NCBI GenBank assembly: GCA_934660965.1
Contig: CAKUIM010000008.1
Span: 10,996-74,995 of the forward strand
Source: an uncultured Oscillospiraceae bacterium
GTDB taxonomy: Bacteria > Bacillota > Clostridia > Oscillospirales > Oscillospiraceae
Reading direction: 5' to 3'
Length of the DNA: 64,000 nt
The notes below the pieces were generated by a model. That model made no database searches and had not been told where the DNA came from. It was given only the letters and a program-made list of their open reading frames with translations. Position numbers and translations under genes: made by a program. Below, piece by piece: positions 16,894-24,671 of this stretch. The first letter of the stretch is position 1. The number at the start of each line of letters is the position of its first letter.

Positions 16894-18071
16894 GACGCCC
16901 CGCCTCCCCTCCCGCTGCCGTAGGTCAGCGTCCCCTCCTGCAGGGCCCGGCGCAGCTCCTGCGTGGTCTCGGGCATGTCGGCGTAGCCAAGCGCCGTGCG
17001 CACCACCCCCAGGTAATCCGCGTAAAGCCGGGTCCAGGTCTGGTAGCCCACAATGCCGTCGGCGGCAAGCCCTGCCTGCCGCTGGAAGGCCAGCACCGCC
17101 TGGCGGGTCTCGGGGCCGAACACGCCGTCCACCGCCGGAGCCGGGATGCTGTAACGGAACTGGGCCAGGATGGCGAGGAAATACTGCATGGCCTTCACCT
17201 CCGCCCCGGAGCTTCCCTCGCCCAAAACCGGGGCCTTGGGGTCAAAGCGCACGTCGGTGTAGGGCTGGCCCTCGCTCAAAAGCTCGGACAGGTCCGCCAC
17301 CCCCACATAGAGCATCACCAGCTTGTTCCAGGTGGCCTCCCCCGCCACGCCGTCCGCGCTCAGGTTGAAAATGGCCTGGAACTGGCGCACCGCCGCCTCG
17401 GTCTCCGGACCGAAAAAGCCGTCTACAGGCTCGATGCGGCCGATGGCCGGATAATTGCGCCCCACCCGGTTGAGCATGACCTGGAGCACCACCACCTCCT
17501 CGCCGGTGCTGCCAAGGCGCAGAGGCGCGCCCGGATAGGGGGAGCGCACGTCCTGGATGGGGGTGCCGCTGACCAGCTCGATGTCGTCCCCGTAGTACCG
17601 GCGCAGGATCTGCAAATAGCTGTATCCCTCCCGGGCCAGCTCCTCGCTGCCCCACTGGGACAGGCCGTCACACACTACGGTGGTGCCGTTGCAGAACCGG
17701 GCGGAGAGGGGCTCCACATAGCCCCTGCGGCGGATGTAGGTGGAAAAGAGCTCATCCACCAGGCGGTCGATATTCTCAAAGGTGTTGCGGCCCTTGATGA
17801 ATTTCTGGTCGTTCTGGGTGGAGCCGGTGATGTCGAAGTCGTACCCCCGGCTGCGGTAATAGGCGGTGTACACCCGGTTGAGGGCGAAGGAGATCTGGGC
17901 CAGGATGTTGGCGCGCAGCGCCTGCTCGTTCCAGGTGGGGTAGACCTCGCTGGAGGCCACGTTCTTGATGTAGTCCGGGAAGGACACCGTCACATTCTCC
18001 GCCCACTGCCCGGCGGGGGCGGTGTGGACGGTGATGTACCGGGGAATGTACGGGCGCACCGTGATGGGCAT
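16890..18071 (-). CDS. SpoIID-like domain protein with two peptidoglycan-binding repeats
   Basis: 393 residues. Residues about 1-200 resemble SpoIID/LytB. FPDYIKNVASSEVYPTWNEQ and ALRANILAQISFALNRVYT match the family opening, and GLSQWGSEELAREG with the following SYLQILRRYYGDDIEL matches its C-terminal signature. SpoIID is a lytic transglycosylase used in engulfment. Two PG_binding_1 repeats follow (about 210-285 and 300-370). The start is the ATG after GAGGGGGGA. No signal peptide or membrane helix is visible, unlike SpoIID, so either export is unconventional or the protein acts inside the mother cell, for example in the coat. Confidence 0.75.
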   Translation of the reverse strand: MPITVRPYIPRYITVHTAPAGQWAENVTVSFPDYIKNVASSEVYPTWNEQALRANILAQISFALNRVYTAYYRSRGYDFDITGSTQNDQKFIKGRNTFENIDRLVDELFSTYIRRRGYVEPLSARFCNGTTVVCDGLSQWGSEELAREGYSYLQILRRYYGDDIELVSGTPIQDVRSPYPGAPLRLGSTGEEVVVLQVMLNRVGRNYPAIGRIEPVDGFFGPETEAAVRQFQAIFNLSADGVAGEATWNKLVMLYVGVADLSELLSEGQPYTDVRFDPKAPVLGEGSSGAEVKAMQYFLAILAQFRYSIPAPAVDGVFGPETRQAVLAFQRQAGLAADGIVGYQTWTRLYADYLGVVRTALGYADMPETTQELRRALQEGTLTYGSGRGGGAS

Positions 18072-18085
18072 GGACCATCCCCCCC

Positions 18086-18478
18086 TCACAACGGCTGGGG
18101 CTCTGCCCGGATCACGTTCTCCCGGGGCCCATAGCCCCACTGGCCGCCGCCCCGGGGCACCAGAGAGATGTTCTGCACCGACTCCACCCCCGGGAACACC
18201 TGAAAGCCCTCCACCACCGCCACCTGATAGGCCGGGTGCTCCACCCAGAGGGAATAGGTGGCATAGGGCCTCTCCCCACCGGGGGTCAATCCCTGGGCCA
18301 TGCCGGGGGCGGGCAGAGTCAGCGGCGGGCACAGCCCGCTCTCATCGGTCTCCAGCACCGCGGCCAGCCTGCGCTTCCCGTCCGGCGCCGGAGCCGTCAC
18401 AATCACTGCCGCCCCCATCACCGGCAGCTCCGCCCGGGATGTGGTGACCCGCACCTGTAAAGTTCCTGTCGCGTCCAA
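18086..18478 (-). CDS. Carboxypeptidase-regulatory-like (beta-sandwich) domain protein
   Basis: 130 residues. The pattern LQVRVTTSRAELPVMGAAVIVTAP, then TDESGLCPPLTLPAP and YSLWVEHPAYQVAVVEGFQVFPGV, is that of a transthyretin-like / carboxypeptidase regulatory beta-sandwich, an adhesion or spacer fold with no catalysis of its own. A TTG start at 18478 follows GGGAGG. It is the first gene of the trio, 14 bp before the SpoIID-like gene, and also lacks a signal peptide. Confidence 0.7.
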   Translation of the reverse strand: MDATGTLQVRVTTSRAELPVMGAAVIVTAPAPDGKRRLAAVLETDESGLCPPLTLPAPGMAQGLTPGGERPYATYSLWVEHPAYQVAVVEGFQVFPGVESVQNISLVPRGGGQWGYGPRENVIRAEPQPL

Positions 18479-18543
18479 AATCGCGCGCCTCCCTTCTCAA
18501 TTGGCTGTGCCATCCTATGCCGCCAAAATTTTTCCGTGCAAGA

Positions 18544-18584
18544 TTGTTAAGGAAATTGACAATCTCCCCGTGATGCGTTAAAAT
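18544..18584 (+). promoter_or_regulatory. rex promoter with Rex-like operator
   Basis: TTGACA (18556-18561), 17 bp, TAAAAT (18579-18584). TTGTTAA (18544-18550) and TTGACAA (18556-18562) form an imperfect palindrome over the -35 box, resembling the clostridial Rex site TTGTTAA-N4-TTAACAA but with a 5-bp centre. This suggests autoregulation by Rex. Confidence 0.65.
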
Positions 18585-18641
18585 AATGGAAGCATCCGGC
18601 CGCTGCGCCGCGCAGAACAAGAAGAAAGGCAGGCTGACGCG

Positions 18642-19274
18642 ATGAAAAAAGAACGTATCTCTACGGCGGTCATCCGCCGTTTGCCTCGATATTACCGCCA
18701 TCTGGACGATCTGTACCGCACCGGGCAGGTCCGCATCTCCTCCAGCGCTCTGGCAAAGTCCATGGGCCTCACCGCCTCCCAGATCCGACAGGACCTGTCC
18801 TGCTTCGGCGAATTCGGCCAGCAGGGCTACGGCTATAATGTAGAGCGCCTGCGGGGCGAGGTGGCTGAGATCCTGGGCATGCACCGGGGCCACACCGCCG
18901 TCATCCTGGGCGCGGGCAACCTGGGCCGTGCGCTGATTGAAAACTTCCCCTTCCGGGCCAACGGCTTCCGCCTGGTGGCCGCCTTTGATGTAGACCCCAC
19001 CATCGTGGGCACCCGCCTGGGCGGCATCCCCGTATACCACACCGACATGCTGGAGAGCTACATGCGCGAGCACCGCATCAGCGTGGGCGTGCTCACCGTC
19101 CCGGCAGGGGTGGCGGTGGAAAGCGCCCGGCGGTTGGTATCCTACGGCGTGCAGGGTCTTTGGAACTTCACCAACGTGGAGCTGTCCCCCCAGGACACCG
19201 CCCCCATCAAGGTGGAGGACGTCCACTTTGCCGACAGCCTGCTCACCCTAAGCTACATGATCTCTGAGGATTGA
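18642..19274 (+). CDS. rex: Redox-sensing transcriptional repressor Rex
   Basis: 210 residues. The N-terminal winged helix (AVIRRLPRYYRHLDDL, SSALAKSMGLTASQIRQDLSCFGEFGQQGYGYNV) is the Rex DNA-binding domain. A Rossmann fold with GAGNLGRAL binds NADH or NAD. Rex represses fermentation genes until NADH accumulates. The ATG lies shortly after AAGAAAGG. An SLH-domain gene begins 2 bp after the stop and may be co-transcribed. Confidence 0.96.
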   Translation: MKKERISTAVIRRLPRYYRHLDDLYRTGQVRISSSALAKSMGLTASQIRQDLSCFGEFGQQGYGYNVERLRGEVAEILGMHRGHTAVILGAGNLGRALIENFPFRANGFRLVAAFDVDPTIVGTRLGGIPVYHTDMLESYMREHRISVGVLTVPAGVAVESARRLVSYGVQGLWNFTNVELSPQDTAPIKVEDVHFADSLLTLSYMISED

Positions 19275-19276
19275 CC

Positions 19277-20335
19277 ATGAAAAAAAGAATTTTCTCTTTG
19301 CTCCTGGCCCTGGCCGTCCTGGCCGCCGGCGCAGTCAGCGCCCTTGCAAGCTCCAATGCCGACAAGACCGTTGTCACCCTGAGCTACCTCAACGGCACCT
19401 ATTCCTCCCAGCTGCGCCAGCAGTTCACCTCCCTGCTCTCCCCGCTGGACAGCGCCTACGCCGCGGCGGTGAAGCGTCTCAACGATAAAACCGGCACCCA
19501 GAGCGGCAATCGCAGCTGGACCACCTCCGCCGCCTTCGTCCCCCTCTACCCTCTGGCCGGAGAGAGCGTCACCCTCAGCGCCGGCTCCGGCCTTCTCTGG
19601 CAGTCCGGCCAGGGCAGCGCCTCCGCCGCCCTGGTGGATGTCACCTCCGGGGAGGAGCTTGCCGCCGGTCAGGCCCTCACTGCCGGCCACCGCTACCTTG
19701 CCGAGGTGGACACCATCGTCATCGCCTCCAGCGCCAGCGCGTGCAGCGCCGAGGGGCAGTGGGTTTCCACCGCCACCGGCACCGCCCCCCGGGTCTCCCC
19801 CTTCAAGGACGTGCGGGAGGGCGACTGGTACTACGACGCCGTGCTCTACGCTGTGGACCGAGGCCTCTTCAACGGCACCAGCGCCACCACCTTTGAGCCC
19901 AACGCCACCATGAACCGGGCCATGCTGGTCACCGTGCTCCACCGCATGGCGGGCCGGCCCTCTGCCAGCGGCTCCAACCCCTTCACTGACGTGAATGCCG
20001 CCGAGTGGTACGGCCCCGCCGTTTTGTGGGCAAATCAGGCGGGCATCGTCACCGGAACCAGCGCCACCACCTTCGACCCCAACGGCACTGTCACCCGGGA
20101 GCAGATCGCCGTCATGCTCTACCGCTACGCCTCCTACCTGGGCACCGACGTGTCCCAGCGCACCTCCGTCTCCGGCTTCACTGACGCCTCCCGCATTAGC
20201 GACTACGCCCAGGACGCCGTATCCTGGGCCGCGGCCGTGGGCCTTCTCCGGGGGGACGCCGGCCGGCTCAACCCCGGCAGCGGCGCCACCCGTGCCGAGG
20301 TGGCCACCATCCTCCAGCGCTATAACGGCGGCTAA
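19277..20335 (+). CDS. SLH-domain surface protein
   Basis: 352 residues. A signal peptide (cleavage near ALASS) is followed by a roughly 150-residue N-terminal region of unknown function. Three S-layer homology repeats follow (about 175-350), each opening with F-D-V-xx-x-W-Y-like motifs (FKDVREGDWYYDAV, FTDVNAAEWYGPAV, FTDASRISDYAQDAV) and carrying the TFxP/R repeat. SLH repeats anchor proteins to pyruvylated wall polymers. The ATG at 19277 follows the rex stop by 2 bp, and a terminator follows. Confidence 0.9.
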   Translation: MKKRIFSLLLALAVLAAGAVSALASSNADKTVVTLSYLNGTYSSQLRQQFTSLLSPLDSAYAAAVKRLNDKTGTQSGNRSWTTSAAFVPLYPLAGESVTLSAGSGLLWQSGQGSASAALVDVTSGEELAAGQALTAGHRYLAEVDTIVIASSASACSAEGQWVSTATGTAPRVSPFKDVREGDWYYDAVLYAVDRGLFNGTSATTFEPNATMNRAMLVTVLHRMAGRPSASGSNPFTDVNAAEWYGPAVLWANQAGIVTGTSATTFDPNGTVTREQIAVMLYRYASYLGTDVSQRTSVSGFTDASRISDYAQDAVSWAAAVGLLRGDAGRLNPGSGATRAEVATILQRYNGG

Positions 20336-20355
20336 ACCGCCCGCTCCCCGCTGTC

Positions 20356-20394
20356 AAAAGCGCCCTCCTCCCAGAATCGGAGCAGGGCGCTTTT
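20356..20394 (+). terminator. Terminator of rex-SLH unit
   Basis: AAAAGCGCCCT (20356-20366) pairs with AGGGCGCTTTT (20384-20394), and T follows. Confidence 0.85.
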
Positions 20395-20509
20395 TCATGC
20401 CGGGCGGGTGCGCCCCATTCGCGGAACCAATTCGGCTGCGCTCCATAAGATGGGGTGAGACATACCGGCAGGGGCCGTCTGTCTCAACTATATCAAGGAG
20501 GTACTTCTT

Positions 20510-20659
20510 ATGGGGTGCAATAATGGTTGCGGCTTTGGCGGCGGGGGCTGCTGGTGGATCATCATCATTCTTCTGCTGCTGTGCTGCTGCGGCGGTTGGG
20601 GCGGCTGCGGCAACAACTGCGGCGGCTGCGGCAACAACTGCGGCGGCTGCGGCTGCTAA
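20510..20659 (+). CDS. 49-residue glycine/cysteine-rich small protein
   Basis: A short gene with a perfect AAGGAGG eight bases before its ATG. It encodes a Gly/Cys-rich head, a hydrophobic core WWIIIILLLLCCC, then Gly-rich repeats ending in two copies of CGNNCGG. The product is probably membrane-inserted. Such proteins resemble the tiny Gly-rich, single-helix proteins of sporulating Firmicutes (sometimes labelled chorion-type high-cysteine proteins). No function can be assigned. The ribosome-binding site, the following terminator and the lack of any overlap support a real gene. Confidence 0.75.
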   Translation: MGCNNGCGFGGGGCWWIIIILLLLCCCGGWGGCGNNCGGCGNNCGGCGC

Positions 20660-20667
20660 GGGCATAG

Positions 20668-20702
20668 AAAAACAGCCGGGGCTCGCCGCCCCGGCTGTTT
20701 TT
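20668..20702. terminator. Bidirectional terminator between the Gly/Cys gene and mreB
   Basis: A 15-bp perfect stem (20668-20682 / 20688-20702) with A-runs before and T-runs after serves both convergent genes. Confidence 0.88.
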
Positions 20703-20713
20703 TCATTTCTTTT

Positions 20714-21736
20714 TTACAGCATCTGCTTGCTGCGGGAAATGTTGAGGGTGCCGTCCTGCATCTCGCTGACCCAGGCAAGGCTCTTGCCCGTGCCGATGGC
20801 CACGCAGGAAATGGCGTCGTCCGCCACGTGGGTCTCGATGCCGGTATGGGACTCCACGAGCTTATCAAAGCCCCACACCAGCGAGCCGCCGCCGGTCATC
20901 ACGATGCCGTTGGTGGCGATGTCGGCCACAAGCTCCGGTGGGGTGCGCTCCAAAACGGAGTGAATAGCCTCCAGCACCCGGGCGCTGGGCTCCTCAAATG
21001 CCTCGATCATCTCGCTGGAGGTGACAGAGAACACCCGGGGCAGGCCGGTCATCAGGCAGCGGCCCTTGATCTCCATGGAGACCTCCTCCGGCCGGGGGAA
21101 CACGCAGCCGATGTTGATTTTCAGCTCCTCTGCGGTGCGGTCGCCGATGAGGACGTTGTGCTTCTTGCGGATGTACTTGACCACTGCCTCGCTGAACGCA
21201 TCGCCTGCCACCTTGATGGAGGCAGACTCCACAATGCCGGACAGGGAGATCACTGCGATGTCCGCCGTGCCGCCGCCGATGTCCACCACCATGTGGCCGT
21301 CGGGCTTCTGGATGTCGATGCCCGCGCCGATGGCGGCCGCCAGGGGCTCCTCAATGAGGTACACCCGCCGCGCGCCAGCCTGGATGCCCGCGTCGATGAC
21401 GGCGCGCTCCTCCACCTCGGTAATGCCGGAGGGCACGCAGATCACCACCCGGGGCTTGAAGAGCCGGATGGGGGACACCTTGCGGATAAACTCCCGGAGC
21501 ATCCGCTCAGTCATGTCGTAGTCGGAGATAACGCCCTCCCGCAGGGGGCGGATGGCAATGATGTTGCCGGGGGTACGGCCCAGCATCTGCTGCGCCTCGG
21601 TGCCCACCTTCAGCAGCTTGCCGGTATTCTTGTCGATAGAGACCACGGAGGGCTCCCGCAGCACGATGCCCTTGTCCTTCACATAGACCAGCACGCTGGC
21701 GGTGCCCAGGTCGATGCCGATATCCTTTGCAAACAT
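20714..21736 (-). CDS. mreB: Rod-shape-determining protein MreB/Mbl
   Basis: 340 residues of bacterial actin. The nucleotide motifs are DIGIDLGTASVLVYV (phosphate 1), MVVDIGGGTADIAVISL (phosphate 2) and IVMTGGGSLVWGFD (adenosine). It polymerises under the membrane and directs side-wall peptidoglycan synthesis. No mreC or mreD lies alongside, so it may be the mbl or mreBH paralogue. It is monocistronic, with its own terminator. Confidence 0.93.
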   Translation of the reverse strand: MFAKDIGIDLGTASVLVYVKDKGIVLREPSVVSIDKNTGKLLKVGTEAQQMLGRTPGNIIAIRPLREGVISDYDMTERMLREFIRKVSPIRLFKPRVVICVPSGITEVEERAVIDAGIQAGARRVYLIEEPLAAAIGAGIDIQKPDGHMVVDIGGGTADIAVISLSGIVESASIKVAGDAFSEAVVKYIRKKHNVLIGDRTAEELKINIGCVFPRPEEVSMEIKGRCLMTGLPRVFSVTSSEMIEAFEEPSARVLEAIHSVLERTPPELVADIATNGIVMTGGGSLVWGFDKLVESHTGIETHVADDAISCVAIGTGKSLAWVSEMQDGTLNISRSKQML

Positions 21737-21877
21737 AGTTCGTCACACCTTCGTCAGATATTCCAACCGGAATTGTAGCCAGATCCCCTCCGGTTCAAAA
21801 CGCAGCCCAATGGCAATACATAAAGTCATTATAGCGGAGCGGAGCGGAGATTGCAACGGGATTTTCTCCTTTTCCCT

Positions 21878-22540
21878 CTATTTTGCCCGGGTCAGGGTCA
21901 GCGCCAGCACCTGCCGGGCCCCGGCGAGCTTCAGGCAGGCCGCGCACTCCGCGAGGGTCGCGCCGGTGGTCACCACATCGTCCACCAGGATGATGCTCCG
22001 ATTGGCGCAGCGCTCTTCCCCGCCGGGACGCAGACGGTATGCGCCCTGCACATTCGCCCGCCTGGCCGATTCCTCGTGGAGGCGGGACTGCACGCCGGTG
22101 TCCCGCACCTTCTCCAGCAGCAGCTCGGCGGGCAGCCCAAGGCTCCGGGCGGCGTATTTTGCCAGCAGCCCGGCCTGGTCGTAGCCTCTCTGAACCCGCC
22201 GCTTTGCCGACAGCGGCACCCATGTCACAAGCTCCGGCCCATCGCCCCAGCTTCTGCGGGCGCACTGCGCCATCAGCGCGCCGAAGGCTTCGGCATAGCT
22301 GCGCCGCCCCTGGAATTTATACCGGCCGATGCCGTCCGCCACCACACCCCGGTACCACAAGGGCGCGGCGCATCCGTCGCAGAAGTCTACTGCGTGGGGC
22401 GTATCCTCCGGCCGCGTCCACGGAAGGCTCCTGGCACACGTCTCACACAGTCCGCCCTTCTCTTCCGGCCGAAGGAGCTTTGCGCAGAAGGGGCAGCGAG
22501 GCGGATACAAAAGCTCCAGAAGCCGCCGGCCGATGCTCAT
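21878..22540 (-). CDS. comF: ComF family protein
   Basis: 220 residues. An N-terminal zinc finger has paired cysteines (CPFC, CETC, CDGC) and is followed by a phosphoribosyltransferase-type domain with the PRPP loop ILVDDVVTTGATL. ComF supports natural transformation in the cytoplasm of competent Gram-positives. The start overlaps the stop of the RHH gene by 4 bp (ATGA). The competence role is inferred from the family. Confidence 0.93.
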   Translation of the reverse strand: MSIGRRLLELLYPPRCPFCAKLLRPEEKGGLCETCARSLPWTRPEDTPHAVDFCDGCAAPLWYRGVVADGIGRYKFQGRRSYAEAFGALMAQCARRSWGDGPELVTWVPLSAKRRVQRGYDQAGLLAKYAARSLGLPAELLLEKVRDTGVQSRLHEESARRANVQGAYRLRPGGEERCANRSIILVDDVVTTGATLAECAACLKLAGARQVLALTLTRAK

Positions 22541-22719
22541 TTCTCATCCGCCCCCGACAGCTCGATGGGGCCGTGCTCCCGCTCGAATTCCCGCACACAG
22601 CGGTTGAGCAGATAGAGAATCTGCCCGCTCATAGAGCGGCCCTCGTAGGCCGCCACATACTGAAATTTATCGTGAAGCTCGCTGTTCATCCGGATGCTCA
22701 AATGCGACCGCTCTTTCAT
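22537..22719 (-). CDS. Ribbon-helix-helix (Arc-type) small DNA-binding protein
   Basis: 60 residues from the ATG at 22719; an in-frame ATG 15 codons upstream is less likely because GCGAGG lies well placed for the second. The pattern SHLSIRMNSELHDKFQYVAAYEGRSMSGQILYLLNRCVREFE is the beta-strand, helix, helix of Arc-like repressors. It is coupled to comF by a 4-bp overlap. The target is unknown; comF or its own promoter are the obvious candidates. Confidence 0.82.
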   Translation of the reverse strand: MKERSHLSIRMNSELHDKFQYVAAYEGRSMSGQILYLLNRCVREFEREHGPIELSGADEK

Positions 22720-22813
22720 AAATCCGACCTCGCTTTCCGTTGGAGTTATCATAGCAATCCGCATTCAAAATAAGTTCTATTCAAGTGCAAAATTACGGCA
22801 TTTAATTTCGATG

Positions 22814-22849
22814 AAAAAAGGCGGGCGCCCGGGTGGCCCCCGCCTTTTT
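22814..22849. terminator. Terminator of the tryptophan ABC operon
   Basis: GGCGGG (22820-22825) and CCCGCC (22839-22844) are extended by A/T runs on both sides. On the minus strand it lies 9 bp beyond the last gene's stop. Confidence 0.82.
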
Positions 22850-22857
22850 GTGCTGCT

Positions 22858-23655
22858 TTAGTCAGACAGCAGCATTCTGTCGTTGTCAAGGGCCTTACCA
22901 GACCGCTCCCGGAAGCGCCGCAGCAGGTCGTCCACCGTCATGTCCGCGCGCTCCCCGCCGGACACGTCCAGCACGATCCGCCCGTCGGCCATCATCAGGG
23001 TGCGGCTTCCAAGGGTGAGGGCCTGGGTCATATTGTGGGTGACCATCAGGCAGGTGATGCGGTTGTCCGCCACCACACGCCGGGTCAGCTCCAGCACCTT
23101 GTCCGCCGTGCCGGGGTCCAGCGCCGCGGTGTGCTCGTCAAGCAGCAGCAGCTTGGGTGTGACCATGGTGGCCATGAGCAGAGTTAAGGCCTGGCGCTGC
23201 CCGCCGGAGAGCAGCCCCACCTTCTGGCGCATCCGGTCCTCCAGGCCCATGTCCAGCAGGGCAAGCTGGGCGCGGAATTTCTCCTTGTCCGCCCGGGAAA
23301 TGCGGCTGAAGGGGTTGCCGTGGGACTGGCGCAGGTAGGCCAGGGCCAGGTTCTCCTCAATGGTCATATTGGGGGCCGTGCCCCGCAGCGGGTCCTGGAA
23401 CAGGCGGCCGATGATGCGGCTGCGCCGCTGCTCGGGCTGGAAGGTGATGTCCTGCCCGGCAAGGCGGATGCTCCCCTCGTCCGCCCAGAAGGCGCCGGCC
23501 ACCGCACCGAGAAGGGTGGACTTGCCTGCGCCGTTGGAGCCGATCACCGTGGCAAACTCCCCGGGGGCCAGGTGGAGCGTCACGCCGTCCAGCGCCCGGC
23601 GCGCGTCGGGGGAGCCGGGGTTGAACGTCTTGGAGACATGGTCAAGATACAGCAT
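22858..23655 (-). CDS. trpZ: ABC transporter ATP-binding protein (TrpZ-like)
   Basis: 265 residues. Walker A is GSNGAGKS, the signature LSGGQ and Walker B LLLLDEHTAALD. It is the energy unit of an importer of the TrpXYZ type, in which the binding protein resembles periplasmic sugar/purine-binding folds. The start is 3 bp from the permease stop. The operon is controlled by a T-box with a Trp specifier, which is the basis for the tryptophan assignment. Confidence 0.82.
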   Translation of the reverse strand: MLYLDHVSKTFNPGSPDARRALDGVTLHLAPGEFATVIGSNGAGKSTLLGAVAGAFWADEGSIRLAGQDITFQPEQRRSRIIGRLFQDPLRGTAPNMTIEENLALAYLRQSHGNPFSRISRADKEKFRAQLALLDMGLEDRMRQKVGLLSGGQRQALTLLMATMVTPKLLLLDEHTAALDPGTADKVLELTRRVVADNRITCLMVTHNMTQALTLGSRTLMMADGRIVLDVSGGERADMTVDDLLRRFRERSGKALDNDRMLLSD

Positions 23656-23658
23656 CCC

Positions 23659-24567
23659 TTACGCCCCCTTTCTGCGGCCTGCGGTAAGCCTGCGCCGCTG
23701 GAAGGCCGCCCATTTGCGGATGGTGGGCGCGGCGATGGCCAGAGCCACCACCACCGCGGTGAGCAGCTTCAGGCAATCCACAGGCACCACCTTGGTGTAG
23801 AACACGATGGCGTAAATAAAGCGGTAAATGACCGAGCCCACCATCACCGCCGCGATGCCCCGGCCCACCGACCGGCGGCCCAGCACCGTCTCGCCGATGA
23901 TGAGGCAGGCAAGGCCGATGACCACAATGCCGGTGCCCGAGTTGATGTCCACCGTTTTCTGATACTGGCCCACCATGGCGCCCGACAGGGCGGTGAGGGC
24001 GTTGGAGATGCAAAGGCCCAAGGTGATGGAAAAGGCCGGGCTCAGGGACGAGGCCCGGACCATGTCCGGATTGTCGCCGGTGGCCCGGATGGAAAGGCCC
24101 AGGCGGGTGCCCAGAAAGAGCCACAGCAGCACCCCGGCCAGGATGGTCACGGCGGCGGCCAGGATGAGCTCATACCAGTCCCCGCCGAAGCCGGTGGAGC
24201 GCAGGAGGGTGAAGAGGGTGTCCACCCCCAGAAGGCTCCGGTTGGACTTCCAGCCCATGGCCATGAGATTGACGGTATAGAGCCCCGTGTTGGTCACGAT
24301 GCCCGCCAGAATGGAGGGCACCCCCAGGCGGGTCTGGAGGAAGGCGGTGACAAAGCCCGCGCAGGCTCCCGCCAGCATGGCCGCGGGGATGGCCAGCACC
24401 GGGTGGCCCGCGGCGGTAATGGTCACCGATACCGCCGCCCCCAGCACAAAGCAGCCGTCGGTGGTCAGGTCGGCCACGTCCAGCACCCGGTAGCTCAAAA
24501 ACAGCGCCATGGCCACCAGGGCATACAGAAAGCCCAGCTCCAGGGCGGTCTGGATGATGAGCAGCAT
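23659..24567 (-). CDS. trpY: ABC transporter permease (TrpY-like)
   Basis: 302 residues with eight to nine membrane helices of the branched-chain/ribose-type permease family. Recognisable segments are DLTTDGCFVLGAA, GVPSILAGIVTNTGLYTVNL and SNALTALSGAMVGQYQ. AAAGGAG precedes the ATG. A GC-rich stem at 24587-24621 stands between the binding-protein gene and this one and may lower expression of the membrane genes relative to the binding protein. Confidence 0.85.
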   Translation of the reverse strand: MLLIIQTALELGFLYALVAMALFLSYRVLDVADLTTDGCFVLGAAVSVTITAAGHPVLAIPAAMLAGACAGFVTAFLQTRLGVPSILAGIVTNTGLYTVNLMAMGWKSNRSLLGVDTLFTLLRSTGFGGDWYELILAAAVTILAGVLLWLFLGTRLGLSIRATGDNPDMVRASSLSPAFSITLGLCISNALTALSGAMVGQYQKTVDINSGTGIVVIGLACLIIGETVLGRRSVGRGIAAVMVGSVIYRFIYAIVFYTKVVPVDCLKLLTAVVVALAIAAPTIRKWAAFQRRRLTAGRRKGA

Positions 24568-24586
24568 CGCTCTCGTCTCCTTTCAT

Positions 24587-24621
24587 GCGGACGCCCCCGG
24601 CAGCAGAGGCCGGGGGTCCGC
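24587..24621 (-). repeat. Intercistronic stem-loop between trpX and trpY
   Basis: GCGGAC and CCCCCGG (24587-24600) pair with CCGGGGG and TCCGC (24610-24621) apart from a bulge. There is no T-run, so this is more likely a processing or partial-stop hairpin than a terminator. Confidence 0.5.
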
Positions 24622-24671
24622 AGGGGGTATGGATGATAACTTGGATTCCGCTTGGATGAGCGCCGCCCGGC

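Noticed and set aside
20656..20868. Several short Ala/Gly frames overlapping the Gly/Cys gene and the mreB end
   Set aside because: They are alternative readings of GGC/TGC repeats; only the frame with AAGGAGG and CGNNCGG is supported.
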